Shown: positions 18,625 through 27,217, counted from the first letter of the stretch. The stretch is DNA of 64,000 bases from Kluyveromyces lactis (GCF_000002515.2 NC_006039.1:744001-808000), one strand, 5' to 3'. Notes: generated by a model from the sequence alone, not told the origin. Numbers and translations are program-made.

Positions 18625-21501
18625 ATGGGAAAAGAAGTTGATAGCACAATTTATAACATTGGGTATCCTGTTTATGGGGCCAAGTTTCTGGACAATTCCA
18701 CACTTTTAGTTGCTGGGGGTGGTGGAGAAGGTAATAATGGTATTCCAAATAAGATTTCTGCTTTGAAAGTCGACTTCCAGAAGAAGAAAATTGTGAAACG
18801 ATTCAGAGAGCTAAGTTTGGACGATAACGATGATTCTCCAACGACTTTGGATTATGCCAATAACGTTATTTTGATAGGTTGTAATGAAGGATCAGAGAAG
18901 ATCAAATCTGGAAAGGGTAACAACCATTTAAGGAAATACGTGTTCCATAATGAACATTTGAAGTTTGTTGCTAGCATTGATTTGGATGGATCAAGTAAGC
19001 CAGAAGAGTATACCAAATTGACATATTTATCTCCAGATGCATCTGTAGCGGCCATTGCCTCCTCAAAGGTTCCTACTGTGATTTGTATTGTGAACCCAAC
19101 AAACTTACGAGAGACTTACGAGGTAGAAACAGGTAACGACGTCAAAGATCTGCATTTTTCTCCAGATGGGAAAGTCTTGAGTTATATTACTGCGTCTACT
19201 TTGGAAGTTATGTCTGTCGTTACTGGGAATTTCATCGTTCGTAAGACCGACTTTGATTCTAATTGGAAAATGTCAAAGATCAGATTTATCGACCAGGACA
19301 ATGTCATAATCGCTGCCACTTTGGCAAAGGGAACGGGCGTTGTCTTGATAAAAGTTTCCTTGAAAAGCGGTGTTGCAAAAATCGTGAAGTCAAAGATTAT
19401 TACGAGCAAGTTTAAGGGTGTTACTTCTCTTGATGTCGACCCTTCAGGGAATCTTGTTGCTTTGGCAGGTAACGAAAATTCAGTGGTCATCGTTACGCTC
19501 AGAAATTTCCGTATAGTCAAATTTTTTAAACAAGTGCATAACTTTGCCATTACCAGACTTGTATTCTCTCCAGATTCCAAATTACTTGCATCCGTATCTG
19601 CTGCAAACACCGTTCACATTTTGAAGGTTGCTCCAAACTTAGCTACGTCACGTTCTTTGATGGAGTCTTTCTTGACATTCCTCACAAACTCGGTTTTGGT
19701 TGTAATCATTGCAGCAGCAGCCTATTATGTCCACGAGCACAACTTGCACCTCAAGGCATTGGATTTCATGCAAGAGAAGTATAAGAAGTATACGGAGAAA
19801 AATGATTCTTCCGATTATTTTGTTTTACACGAATATCCACAACAAACTACACTGATCGGCGTTATTAATACTGATTCATCGACCTCTGGCCACTCAGAAT
19901 CAACCACTATTTCTTTCCATTCTGAAAATACTGTAGGTCCAATGGATACTAGCGCTGACGACTTTATTTCATATACAACTGATACTTCTCTTATGGACAG
20001 TGGATATACTGTAACTGCTGAAATTTTGGACGATAACATCGTAACGAAAAGTGAACAATATCTTTCCTTGGAATCAACTGAAAAAGTTTCGTTCACTTCT
20101 ATTATTGATGAGCCTAGCTCAGGAATCATTTATGAAAAAATTAATGACGATTCATTGGATCATACGGATGACATAACCACCCATGAAACCGAACCGGAAA
20201 CAATAGCAGAAGGTCCTTCTGAAATGAAGGACGAAGAAGAATCTAACATCGCAGATGAGCCCTCACTTGAGAAGTCAAATATAGAGGAACCGGTGACGGT
20301 CGTAGTTAAACAAGCTAAGACAAGAACCGATTTGGATTTGACTCCTGAAAACATCGACAAAGGTTCCTCTGAATTTTCAATCGAGATTGAAGATATTGTG
20401 CCAGAGGAAATCATTATACATGAAAGAACCGACAAAGAAGAAACTGAAGTTGCAATTGAAAAAACCGAACCATCGATTGACATTCTACCGGAGGAAGCCA
20501 CTCAACAGGAACAAACCGACCATGAGGAGAATAACATTGGAATAGAAAATAACGTTGAAGTAGCATTAGATATTACAGCTGAGGAAGTTGTTTCACAGGA
20601 CAAAACTGCGGATGAAGGGCCTGATTTAGAAATCGAAAATGAAGCAGAAATAGCGGCAGACATTATAGCGGAGAAGGTCACTGAGAATAGAACTGACGAT
20701 GAAGAGAATGATTTTGGAATCGAAAATGAAGCTGAACTGTCAACAGAGCAATCTTCGGAAGAATTAGACACAGAAGCCACTTCTGAAACACTATTGGTTA
20801 TCACAACCTCTGAAGAGTCTAATGCTATTGAACAAGATGATGAAAAGCAGACAGAAACATCTTCAGAACTACTAATGGTGAGTGATACAACAGAAGCTAC
20901 ATCTTCTGTCGAAGCATCCATCTCATTTAGCGAATTCTCTGATGATGATATTGACAACGTTTCCTCTTTATCCGAATTGATAGAAGAGACATCGAATACA
21001 GAAACCGTAGAAACTACATCACTGCTCGTTGAAGATGAGTCCGAGCCATCACTGTACACCAAAGACAATGTAAGCGACACTGCAACAGCAACGGAAATAT
21101 TGGCATCAAGTGTTGCAGAGGAACTTGAATCTGTTGAGTCAGAAATTGCAAGTGAAGATCATATCTACGTCGCTCATGAAGTCCAATCAGAAGATCATTA
21201 TCCAGGTACCTCATTACAAGCGGAAGAAGATACCGCTACGCATATCGATCAAATAAAGTCTAACCTTGACGTAGAACTTGTCACATCTACAGTCGTTGTG
21301 ACAGAAATTGAACTGTCTGTAGCCACTGATAAAACAGAACTCGAAGAATCAGACATTTCATCTGCCGAAAAGGATACAGAAGCTAAATCGAGCTTCTCAT
21401 CCAGCACTACTATTTCTTCCTCCATTACCAAAACAGCGGATCAGGAAAGCGAATTCATAGTTACTGTTTCCGAAGAATTAACAACATCGGGAAGTTCATA
21501 A
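18625..21501 (+). CDS. SEC12: Sar1 guanine-nucleotide exchange factor of the ER (Sec12/Sed4), with a long acidic lumenal domain
   Basis: This 958-residue ER membrane protein starts COPII coat assembly by loading Sar1 with GTP. The cytosolic seven-bladed propeller fills about 1-340 and is very close to S. cerevisiae Sec12. It keeps the potassium loop GGGGEGNNGIPNK, and the catalytic Asn of that loop (N42, equivalent to N40) is present, so exchange activity is expected. The membrane span is about 347-366 (FLTNSVLVVIIAAAAYYV). The lumenal part (about 370-958) is Ser/Thr/Glu-rich, far longer than in Sec12 and more like Sed4. It includes four ~30-residue tandem repeats (588-706). The S. cerevisiae pair SEC12 (YNR026C) and SED4 (YCR067C) derive from this gene. 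The frame stays open past the TAA for 96 codons (see next entry). Confidence 0.93.
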   Translation: MGKEVDSTIYNIGYPVYGAKFLDNSTLLVAGGGGEGNNGIPNKISALKVDFQKKKIVKRFRELSLDDNDDSPTTLDYANNVILIGCNEGSEKIKSGKGNNHLRKYVFHNEHLKFVASIDLDGSSKPEEYTKLTYLSPDASVAAIASSKVPTVICIVNPTNLRETYEVETGNDVKDLHFSPDGKVLSYITASTLEVMSVVTGNFIVRKTDFDSNWKMSKIRFIDQDNVIIAATLAKGTGVVLIKVSLKSGVAKIVKSKIITSKFKGVTSLDVDPSGNLVALAGNENSVVIVTLRNFRIVKFFKQVHNFAITRLVFSPDSKLLASVSAANTVHILKVAPNLATSRSLMESFLTFLTNSVLVVIIAAAAYYVHEHNLHLKALDFMQEKYKKYTEKNDSSDYFVLHEYPQQTTLIGVINTDSSTSGHSESTTISFHSENTVGPMDTSADDFISYTTDTSLMDSGYTVTAEILDDNIVTKSEQYLSLESTEKVSFTSIIDEPSSGIIYEKINDDSLDHTDDITTHETEPETIAEGPSEMKDEEESNIADEPSLEKSNIEEPVTVVVKQAKTRTDLDLTPENIDKGSSEFSIEIEDIVPEEIIIHERTDKEETEVAIEKTEPSIDILPEEATQQEQTDHEENNIGIENNVEVALDITAEEVVSQDKTADEGPDLEIENEAEIAADIIAEKVTENRTDDEENDFGIENEAELSTEQSSEELDTEATSETLLVITTSEESNAIEQDDEKQTETSSELLMVSDTTEATSSVEASISFSEFSDDDIDNVSSLSELIEETSNTETVETTSLLVEDESEPSLYTKDNVSDTATATEILASSVAEELESVESEIASEDHIYVAHEVQSEDHYPGTSLQAEEDTATHIDQIKSNLDVELVTSTVVVTEIELSVATDKTELEESDISSAEKDTEAKSSFSSSTTISSSITKTADQESEFIVTVSEELTTSGSS
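20386..20742 (+). repeat. four tandem ~30-residue acidic repeats in Sec12 lumenal domain
   Basis: Residues 588-706 fall into four consecutive units of 30, 30, 30 and 29 residues. They share the pattern D-I-x-x-E-(E/K), then a T-D/T-A-D-E turn, then G/E-I-E-N-x-x-E. The copies are diverged at both DNA and protein level, so this is an old duplication series. It explains the long spurious open frames on the opposite strand here. Confidence 0.75.
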
Positions 21502-21792
21502 TCGGCGATGGATGATTCAATTGCAGCTGCAGACTTAAACGAGCTTAAGGCTGTCGGTAATATTGAATCAATAGAAGCTTTTGAGTCACCTGTAATCTCT
21601 TCGGACATATTGGACACTGAATTAAACCCTACCAACGCTGAAATCGAAGAAAATATTATGGGTGCCCAAAGTGATAGCAATGTCGAGGAAACAAGAGTAC
21701 AATCAGCCCCATCGCAATCTGGAGGTCGCAATTTAGAGGGAAGAGAAGATATCCTTAATGAATCTCCTGACATCATTCAAGATGAATTATAG
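21502..21792 (+). other. in-frame continuation of SEC12 past its stop, ending in QDEL
   Basis: After the TAA at 21499-21501 the same frame stays open for 96 codons to a TAG at 21790-21792. Its composition matches the upstream lumenal domain: Glu/Asp/Ser-rich, almost no basic residues, motifs like EIEENI and NVEETR. It ends IIQDEL, an H/KDEL-type ER-retrieval signal. Three readings are possible: a strain-specific nonsense change, a base-calling error in the assembly, or programmed read-through. The stop context TAA-TCG is not the efficient CARYYA type, so read-through is the least likely. An ATG lies at 21508, but an independent 94-residue gene is improbable. Openness and tail are seen; cause is inference. 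Confidence 0.65.
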
Positions 21793-21846
21793 ATACTATA
21801 TACTGATATACGATAAATAATGAAAAGTTGAGAATATTAGATTCTA

Positions 21847-23130
21847 TTAATTATTCTCTGACGTTTGATCAATCTTTAGTATAGGTTCCGAACTTACTTC
21901 TGAGTTCGCATCACTCTTCTGGGAGAGCTCTTCCTTCTTCATCTTTGCAAGTTTATCGGAACGTTGTGCTTCCAATTTTAATGCTTTAAACGTTGACGTG
22001 TGATGTCTCATCCAACCTTTTCTATCAAATCTATCGCTTTTAAAAAGTTTGATCATGGCACTTATAGCATTAGTACGTTTATTACCCCTGAGAAGGTTAG
22101 TTATGCTATTGCTATCAGAAGAATGGTCTGTATTGTGCTTAGCTTCCCAACTGGATAGACGACGTTTAAGTTCATTTTCGTCAACAGGATCAATTGAATC
22201 TAAAAAATTACTATTCCATAACATTTCGTAATGCTTGTATCGCGCTACCATTTGCTGTTTGGTGCCATTTGATGGTAGAGCCAAAGAAGCAAGCTTCTGT
22301 TTCAATTGTGTCATAGATAAAGACTGAAAATCCAATCTTGGTAATCTATTTTCCTTTTGCTGCAGCAGCCCAGAATTTAAGTACCTCTCGTTATGGTACG
22401 TGATATCCTTCTTTTCTTTTACCTCTAGCAAATGTGAAGACGGCAGGCTAGTCTTCTCTTCTAGTGGTTGATGCGAAGATTCCATCGAAGGGGAGGGTGT
22501 ACGTTCATCCAAAATCTCAAAAGAATCCGATCTCTCCAAACTACTACCTTTGTTCAAACACTCATCAATATGCGAACCTTCTAATTCTGAAAGCGGCAGG
22601 TGCTTGGAGCATATAGGACATTGTGCCTTCTTCTCTTGCCGCTGTGGATGATCCGTTTTCTTTTTCATTAACAACGTTGTTATACCATCATGTTTTCTCT
22701 TTTTAGTACTTACTGAAGATAAAGATGGGCTATCTGGAGTACCCCTCTTTGTACCTACAGATGTATCTGCCTCGTCAGATATTATTATTTCATTATCTTT
22801 TTCCTCTTCCTGAGATGATATTGTCAAGTGTTTCTGCAAAGAACCTCGCAGTTTCACGTAACTTGAACAAATCTCTTGTACTAGAAACTCTTTTTGTAGC
22901 ATAGACTCAGTGAGGTCACTGAGACATAATGGGCATTTGCTCTCTTTCTGAAGGTACTTTCTTATGCAAATGGAACAGAAACTATGACCGCATGGCGTCA
23001 AGACCGATGCCTTTAAAAAATCTTTGCAGATATGACATCGAAGAAGTGAATCGAGGTCAGTAAGTTGCGGAACACTCGTGTGAAGAAAATCACGAGGATT
23101 CGATATAGTTTCAGGTACACTTAGCTTCAT
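21847..23130 (-). CDS. RAD18: E3 ubiquitin ligase Rad18 (post-replication repair)
   Basis: This 427-residue partner of the E2 Rad6 mono-ubiquitinates PCNA at stalled forks. The RING finger is at residues 32-69 (Cys32, Cys35, Cys47, His49, Cys52, Cys55, Cys66, Cys69). The UBZ-type zinc finger is at about 171-191 (C171, C174, H187, C191). The SAP DNA-binding motif is at about 270-302 (LSMTQLKQKLASLALPSNG). The Rad6-binding region follows, with a charged C-terminus. It is slightly shorter than the S. cerevisiae protein (487). It matches YCR066W in order, between SEC12/SED4 and HCM1. The start is ATG at 23130. Its 3' end faces SEC12, 54 bases beyond the QDEL-ending frame. Confidence 0.95.
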   Translation of the reverse strand: MKLSVPETISNPRDFLHTSVPQLTDLDSLLRCHICKDFLKASVLTPCGHSFCSICIRKYLQKESKCPLCLSDLTESMLQKEFLVQEICSSYVKLRGSLQKHLTISSQEEEKDNEIIISDEADTSVGTKRGTPDSPSLSSVSTKKRKHDGITTLLMKKKTDHPQRQEKKAQCPICSKHLPLSELEGSHIDECLNKGSSLERSDSFEILDERTPSPSMESSHQPLEEKTSLPSSHLLEVKEKKDITYHNERYLNSGLLQQKENRLPRLDFQSLSMTQLKQKLASLALPSNGTKQQMVARYKHYEMLWNSNFLDSIDPVDENELKRRLSSWEAKHNTDHSSDSNSITNLLRGNKRTNAISAMIKLFKSDRFDRKGWMRHHTSTFKALKLEAQRSDKLAKMKKEELSQKSDANSEVSSEPILKIDQTSENN

Positions 23131-23641
23131 GACAGTTCTGGTTGATTCCTCTGCACTCCAGCATTTAATGTTTGATACTTTTCAGAAGGTAACTCGGATT
23201 ATCTGCTTTTAGCTTCTTTTTATCGTATTTTAGTAATTTACAAAGTATGGCATAATATTGAAGCACTATTCAGAGCTAATTAAACAACGATGAAACGAAG
23301 TCAGATCAAATAACAAAGCCATATGGTCTATCAGGATAATATCCTTTGATTGTAAATATCGGTTAGAAGGAAATGTAAGAATTAAATATGATTGATATAA
23401 TGATACATACATTAGCAATAACTATTGCAAATAAAAATACTTTAAAAAGGACACCAATGAATAAAAGAAAGGCGCGTACACTACAATAATTGAACGCAGG
23501 AATGAAATAAATTGAAAGAAATAAAGGAGACAAATAACTCAGCCATATAAAGAAACCCAAGCGTCAGGCAGATTGTGAAGAAAAACAAAAAATATGGTCA
23601 TCGAGATAACGACAGACTCTATATGAAAAAGAAAGCAAACA
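23131..23641. other. spacer RAD18 promoter / HCM1 3' end
   Basis: An AT-rich region of 511 bases. No RNA gene, repeat or credible ORF was seen. The last part will hold the HCM1 terminator (minus strand) and the first part the RAD18 promoter. Confidence 0.5.
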
Positions 23642-25303
23642 TTAGTTCATCCCATCAAAAGGAGGGTCCAAATCGTTTTTTGTTACCTCTTCTCGATAGC
23701 TATCTACTTCATCATTGCTGTTACAATGAGCAATCGCCCTTTTCCACACTGAACAAACATCAACACCAAAAAGAATGTTTGATGAATATTTGGAGTGATC
23801 AATTAATCCTGATTGACTGGATTCCTTGGGAGAAGTTTGATCTCTGAGACTCAACTTTCGGGGAGAATCAATACATTTCTTTTCTGTGTCATACTGTATC
23901 ATACAATCATCTATAGATTGATTGATTACGTTTCTGAAAAACACTGGTGATGACGCATAATAATCTTCAAATAGACGAGACGGGCTTTGCCAAGTTCTGG
24001 TAGACGCCGGTGGGTTCAGACCATCTTTATTGAAATCTTTAGGTGTTGAAAAAATATTGAATTTCAGAGGAGTGACAGAGCTTTCCCTAATAGGTGTCTT
24101 TGAATTTTGCTGGTTAACTGATGGCAGCTGCAGCTTGTTCATCGGAGATACGGGTTCAAATGATGTGTTGAAAGAACACGAATATTTTTTGAATTTAGGA
24201 GAAGAGACGGCAGCAACCATTAAATCATCATATTCATGGTTATGTGCACTGACAGAGCGATGGTTAAATTTCAACGGGCCCACCAGATGACTAGAGTCTT
24301 GTCTTTTGACCATATTTTCATCTTCGTAATACAGGAAGTCTTTATCCGTAGCCGGAAACTGATGGCTTCCATGACCAGCAGCTTCGGCGTGATCACCTAA
24401 TCGTGGCGATGAAGGTATATTGGTTATTGAAGTTGATTCTTCGTCACCGTCACTGCTTTGATCCAAGGAAGTATCACCCGCGTCACCAATATCACTCGAT
24501 TTGTCATCCATGGTAGAAATTGAAAATGACTTATTTTTCCTTTTCGACTTATTGTACGAGGCAATTGATGATCCATTAAAACTGGACGTGGTACTGCCAG
24601 CTTCATAACCATCATCCAAATTCACACTCTTGAATCTTTGTAGCTTTACCTTAAAATCATCAATGGAAAAACTTTCATCATTTTTGAAGAACTTGGATTC
24701 ATACCCAGGTTTAATTTCCCAGAAATGTCCCTTCCCGTCCAAAGATTTACCACCTTTAACAAACGCTTCGTTCAAAGACAAGTTGTGCCTAATAGAATTC
24801 TGCCAACCAGCATCTTCTCGCTTATAATAGGGGAAATGAGAGGATATCCAATAATATATTTGGGAAAGTGTTAGCTTACCGGTATCTGATTGCAATATCG
24901 AAAGAACAATCATCATTGCATAAGAATAAGGCGGTTTCTTATTTGGATCTTGCAAGACAACAACGCGCGAATCATCAGATAAATGTTCCAAAAACTCTTC
25001 TACCGTATTGACTCCACTAGAGCGACCTTGATCACTTTTCATTCTCTTGGCGCGCTGCGGTTTAATTGGTGAAGACAACTCTGGTGACAATGGGTTGATT
25101 TTCCTCATTTTGTAGTTAGGCGTCCTCGATTCTGATATACTAGACCGATGAGTGAATGAATGTGGAGGGGTCAATGCACCCTGGTCCAATTCATACTGCT
25201 CTGCATCTTTCTCATTCCACACCGCTGCTGCTTCCGAATGCAGCTTTTTCCTGTTTAATGCTACATCCTTCAAAGGTTGCCTTTGAGTCTCCGTTCTACT
25301 CAT
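23642..25303 (-). CDS. HCM1: forkhead transcription factor Hcm1
   Basis: This 553-residue S-phase transcription factor activates spindle and chromosome-segregation genes in S. cerevisiae. The forkhead domain spans residues 121-208, starting NKKPPYSYAMMIVLSI. The recognition helix WQNSIRHNLSLNEAF is at 167-181, and the wing reads GKGHFWEIKPG. The N-terminus has several Ser/Thr-Pro sites (TPPHS, SRTPN, LSPELSSP) that fit CDK control and degradation signals. The C-terminal half is Ser/Asp-rich, again with SP/TP sites (SPRLG, SPMNK, TPIRE), where CDK-regulated activation is expected. The length is close to S. cerevisiae Hcm1 (564; YCR065W) and the neighbours match. The start is ATG at 25303. The promoter has several MCB/SCB-like boxes. 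Confidence 0.94.
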   Translation of the reverse strand: MSRTETQRQPLKDVALNRKKLHSEAAAVWNEKDAEQYELDQGALTPPHSFTHRSSISESRTPNYKMRKINPLSPELSSPIKPQRAKRMKSDQGRSSGVNTVEEFLEHLSDDSRVVVLQDPNKKPPYSYAMMIVLSILQSDTGKLTLSQIYYWISSHFPYYKREDAGWQNSIRHNLSLNEAFVKGGKSLDGKGHFWEIKPGYESKFFKNDESFSIDDFKVKLQRFKSVNLDDGYEAGSTTSSFNGSSIASYNKSKRKNKSFSISTMDDKSSDIGDAGDTSLDQSSDGDEESTSITNIPSSPRLGDHAEAAGHGSHQFPATDKDFLYYEDENMVKRQDSSHLVGPLKFNHRSVSAHNHEYDDLMVAAVSSPKFKKYSCSFNTSFEPVSPMNKLQLPSVNQQNSKTPIRESSVTPLKFNIFSTPKDFNKDGLNPPASTRTWQSPSRLFEDYYASSPVFFRNVINQSIDDCMIQYDTEKKCIDSPRKLSLRDQTSPKESSQSGLIDHSKYSSNILFGVDVCSVWKRAIAHCNSNDEVDSYREEVTKNDLDPPFDGMN

Positions 25304-25581
25304 ATTTCCAGAACTGTTTATAACAAAGTCGCGTAAATGAAATTAATTTTATCTTTTCTTCTTTGACGCTTCTTATTAGTCTGATTAATTTCGTTGACTT
25401 CAGGATTGAAACTCTTTCTATTGTCGGCCGCTCCTTCTGTTATAATTCTATCATAAACTAGAGTCGGTCTCTAGTAAATAATGTTACTCACGTTATTTCC
25501 TTGGTCTTGCTGTGCTTCAATCGTTGTGCATATAAATAAAGCAGACAGACACGCGCACACTAAAAGCTGAACCTCTTTTAC

Positions 25582-25599
25582 TTTCACGTTCGCGTGAAA
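25582..25599. promoter_or_regulatory. MCB/SCB-like palindrome before HCM1
   Basis: TTTCACG and CGTGAAA form perfect 7-base arms around TTCG. On the minus strand the site reads CACGCGAA, combining the MBF core ACGCG with an SBF-like flank. It lies about 280 bases before the HCM1 ATG. HCM1 is a late-G1 SBF/MBF target in S. cerevisiae, so control in G1/S is plausible here. Confidence 0.55.
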
Positions 25600-25902
25600 T
25601 ATAATGAAATATTATGAAATATTATATCACGGGGATGTCTTTAAGCCAAAGAAAAAAAAAAAGGTCCAAATTGTATCAATTTTTTATAGCCTTTCCCTCT
25701 ATTGCAACAATAATCTCAGGCACGAACTCTACCCGCAACCCAACTAGATTTATAAAACTCCAGTGTGAATATCTGCTCAAATTCGACCTCCTTTTTATTC
25801 TGTCCAAGGACTCCCTGTTCTTATGAATGGTTTAAAGTTCAATTTTCAGGGAGATACTTTTTTTTTCGTTGCAGTCGCCAAAAAAACTTCCCAAAAAAGA
25901 AG

Positions 25903-25910
25903 ACGCGAAA
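25903..25910. promoter_or_regulatory. ACGCGAAA box before HCM1
   Basis: This exactly matches the SCB core CRCGAAA with an MCB-like ACGCGA overlap, about 600 bases upstream of HCM1. It belongs to a cluster with 25582-25599, 25949-25959 and 26092-26099. Confidence 0.45.
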
Positions 25911-25948
25911 AAATTTGGGCCAATAATCCCCAAAAAGTAACGTGATGG

Positions 25949-25959
25949 ACGCGACGCGA
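25949..25959. promoter_or_regulatory. overlapping tandem ACGCGA boxes before HCM1
   Basis: ACGCGACGCGA holds two overlapping MBF-type cores, about 650 bases upstream of the HCM1 ATG. Confidence 0.45.
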
Positions 25960-26091
25960 GAAGTGAAATGCAAAAAAAAGATACATCGACCTCAGGTGAG
26001 ATGAGATGTGATGAGATCAGAATAGTAAGCAGTTAGCGATAAGTGGCCGAAATAACGTAGAAAGGGCTAGTTTCCACAGGTGTGACAGACG

Positions 26092-26099
26092 TTTCGCGT
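26092..26099. promoter_or_regulatory. TTTCGCGT box (reverse ACGCGAAA)
   Basis: This is the same octamer as at 25903-25910 but on the other strand. It lies about 200 bases past the BUD31 stop and 790 bases before HCM1, so it is the weakest member of the cluster by distance. Confidence 0.35.
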
Positions 26100-26302
26100 A
26101 AGAGAAGTTCGGGATTGCAGTTTTCTATTATAAACTTTTTTTCGTTCGGTACTTTTCAAAAGCAGGAATAGGACAGCCATTGTTGTATATTCAAGTGTGC
26201 GTACATGCAGGAATTTTGGCCAATACCGAGACGGAACGGAAAGTAAAGTTGAAGTATGGTCTTTATCGACTTTTGCCTTTTTTAACTTTGTTGTTTTGGA
26301 CT

Positions 26303-26776
26303 TCAATCACTGCTAGCACATCCGGAACAACCACAGTGAATACATTGTTTGAAGGTTACCGGTTCTTTTTTCTTGGCCGCGTTGGCTTCGAGGGTAGCTC
26401 TTGGTACTCTACATATGCAAGTTTTGCCGTTTGTTGTTTCATTTGACTGTATGCATTGTAAACAGCATAGTTTTTCGTACCCCTTCTTCTTCCATTTGGC
26501 TATCAATTGTTTATCGGCGTATTTTTCACGTAGTAGCCACTCGTAAAGCTCTCTAGATATGGCTTTGCGCTTGTAGAACAAATTGTAGACGTATCTGCTT
26601 CGTTCGTGGTGGATTTGGAACACTTGCCACGTAGATTCTGTGTTCTTTGTAGAGAGTTTCGAACCCTTTTCGCTTTCCGCTTCCTTCAATTGGATAGCAA
26701 ATTCGTTTAGAGTGGGAGAAATTTTGTCGAACCCTTCGGGGGCCTTTTTGGTCGCATGAGTTCTGATTCTAGGCAT
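26303..26776 (-). CDS. BUD31: spliceosome component Bud31 (G10 family)
   Basis: This 157-residue protein has, as far as I recall, the same length as S. cerevisiae Bud31 (YCR063W). It is the conserved G10/BUD31 nuclear protein of the NineTeen complex and activated spliceosome. The N-terminus PRIRTHATKKAPEGFDKI and the WQVFQIHHERSRYVYNLFYKRKAIS helix region are family signatures. The C-terminal part has a zinc-binding Cys cluster (CCLQC, CICRVP, CIHCGCSGC). It is intronless here. The Ser-tRNA lies about 350 bases upstream of its start, and the same pairing is found on S. cerevisiae chromosome III. The start is ATG at 26776. Confidence 0.96.
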   Translation of the reverse strand: MPRIRTHATKKAPEGFDKISPTLNEFAIQLKEAESEKGSKLSTKNTESTWQVFQIHHERSRYVYNLFYKRKAISRELYEWLLREKYADKQLIAKWKKKGYEKLCCLQCIQSNETTNGKTCICRVPRATLEANAAKKKEPVTFKQCIHCGCSGCASSD

Positions 26777-27112
26777 GCTTGGATATTACTTGCGGATGAT
26801 AGCCGGTCAACCGTGTAATTCACGATAGTTACCAAGCTTATCTCTGCAATATGTCTTTTCAAACTTCTATGGCTAGTTAAATTTTCACAATTGTTCTGTT
26901 AAAAGGTAAAGAGTGTTTAGAACGTGACGAGAATGGGCTGCAGAAATGAACTGCATAAAAGCTATCAGCAAGCATGGGTATATTAGTATCCACGAGACGT
27001 GTAGAGCCCGAACAGTACACCACTGATGGTTTCGGAATCGATTTAAACGTTGCCAATCCGCTAAGTAAAGCGTTTCACTTTTGTTTTTTCTTTTTTTTCG
27101 AACATGTTTTAT
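26777..27112. other. BUD31 promoter region
   Basis: About 340 bases between the BUD31 start and the tRNA gene's Pol III terminator. No further gene is seen. Confidence 0.5.
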
Positions 27113-27120
27113 AAAAAAAA
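27113..27120 (-). terminator. RNA polymerase III terminator of tRNA-Ser(CGA)
   Basis: A run of eight T on the minus strand begins three bases after the tRNA 3' end (eight A at 27113-27120 on the plus strand). This is a strong Pol III stop. Confidence 0.85.
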
Positions 27121-27123
27121 TAA

Positions 27124-27217
27124 CGACACCAGCAGGATTTGAACCAGCGCGGGCAGAGCCCAAGAGATCCCTCAAATTAGTTCGAGTCTCTCGCCTTAAC
27201 CACTCGGCCATAGTGCC
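27124..27217 (-). tRNA. SUP61: tRNA-Ser(CGA) with a 12-base intron
   Basis: A 94-base tRNA gene on the minus strand. The acceptor stem starts GGCACTA and pairs with TGGTGTC, with discriminator G. The D arm is GCCGAGTGGTTAAGGC, and the anticodon stem AGAGA pairs with TCTCT around the loop CTCGAA-A. Anticodon CGA is at 27182-27184. The long variable arm TGGGCTCTGCCCG is typical of class II serine tRNA, and the T loop is TTCAAAT. The intron (27169-27180) follows position 37 and contains TTTGAG, which can pair with the whole CTCGAA of the anticodon loop. The exons closely resemble S. cerevisiae SUP61, the sole CGA serine tRNA there, and it too lies beside BUD31. It decodes UCG. Confidence 0.95.

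Larger units (their letters stand above)
25304..26302. other. ~1-kb HCM1 upstream region
   Basis: The region between the HCM1 start and the BUD31 stop is long for this window. It holds four G1/S-type boxes (separate entries) and a GATGA repeat at 25996-26017 with no ribosome-biogenesis gene nearby. I see no credible ORF; a 70-codon plus-strand frame at 25614 lacks features. Confidence 0.55.

Noticed and set aside
20502-21080. 192-codon Ser-rich frame antisense to SEC12
   Set aside because: It arises because GAA-rich codons read as TTC/TCT/TCA on the other strand. No homology features.
21508-21792. Independent 94-residue gene downstream of SEC12
   Set aside because: It has an ATG but is in the same frame, has the same acidic composition and no separate promoter space. 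It is better explained as the SEC12 tail.
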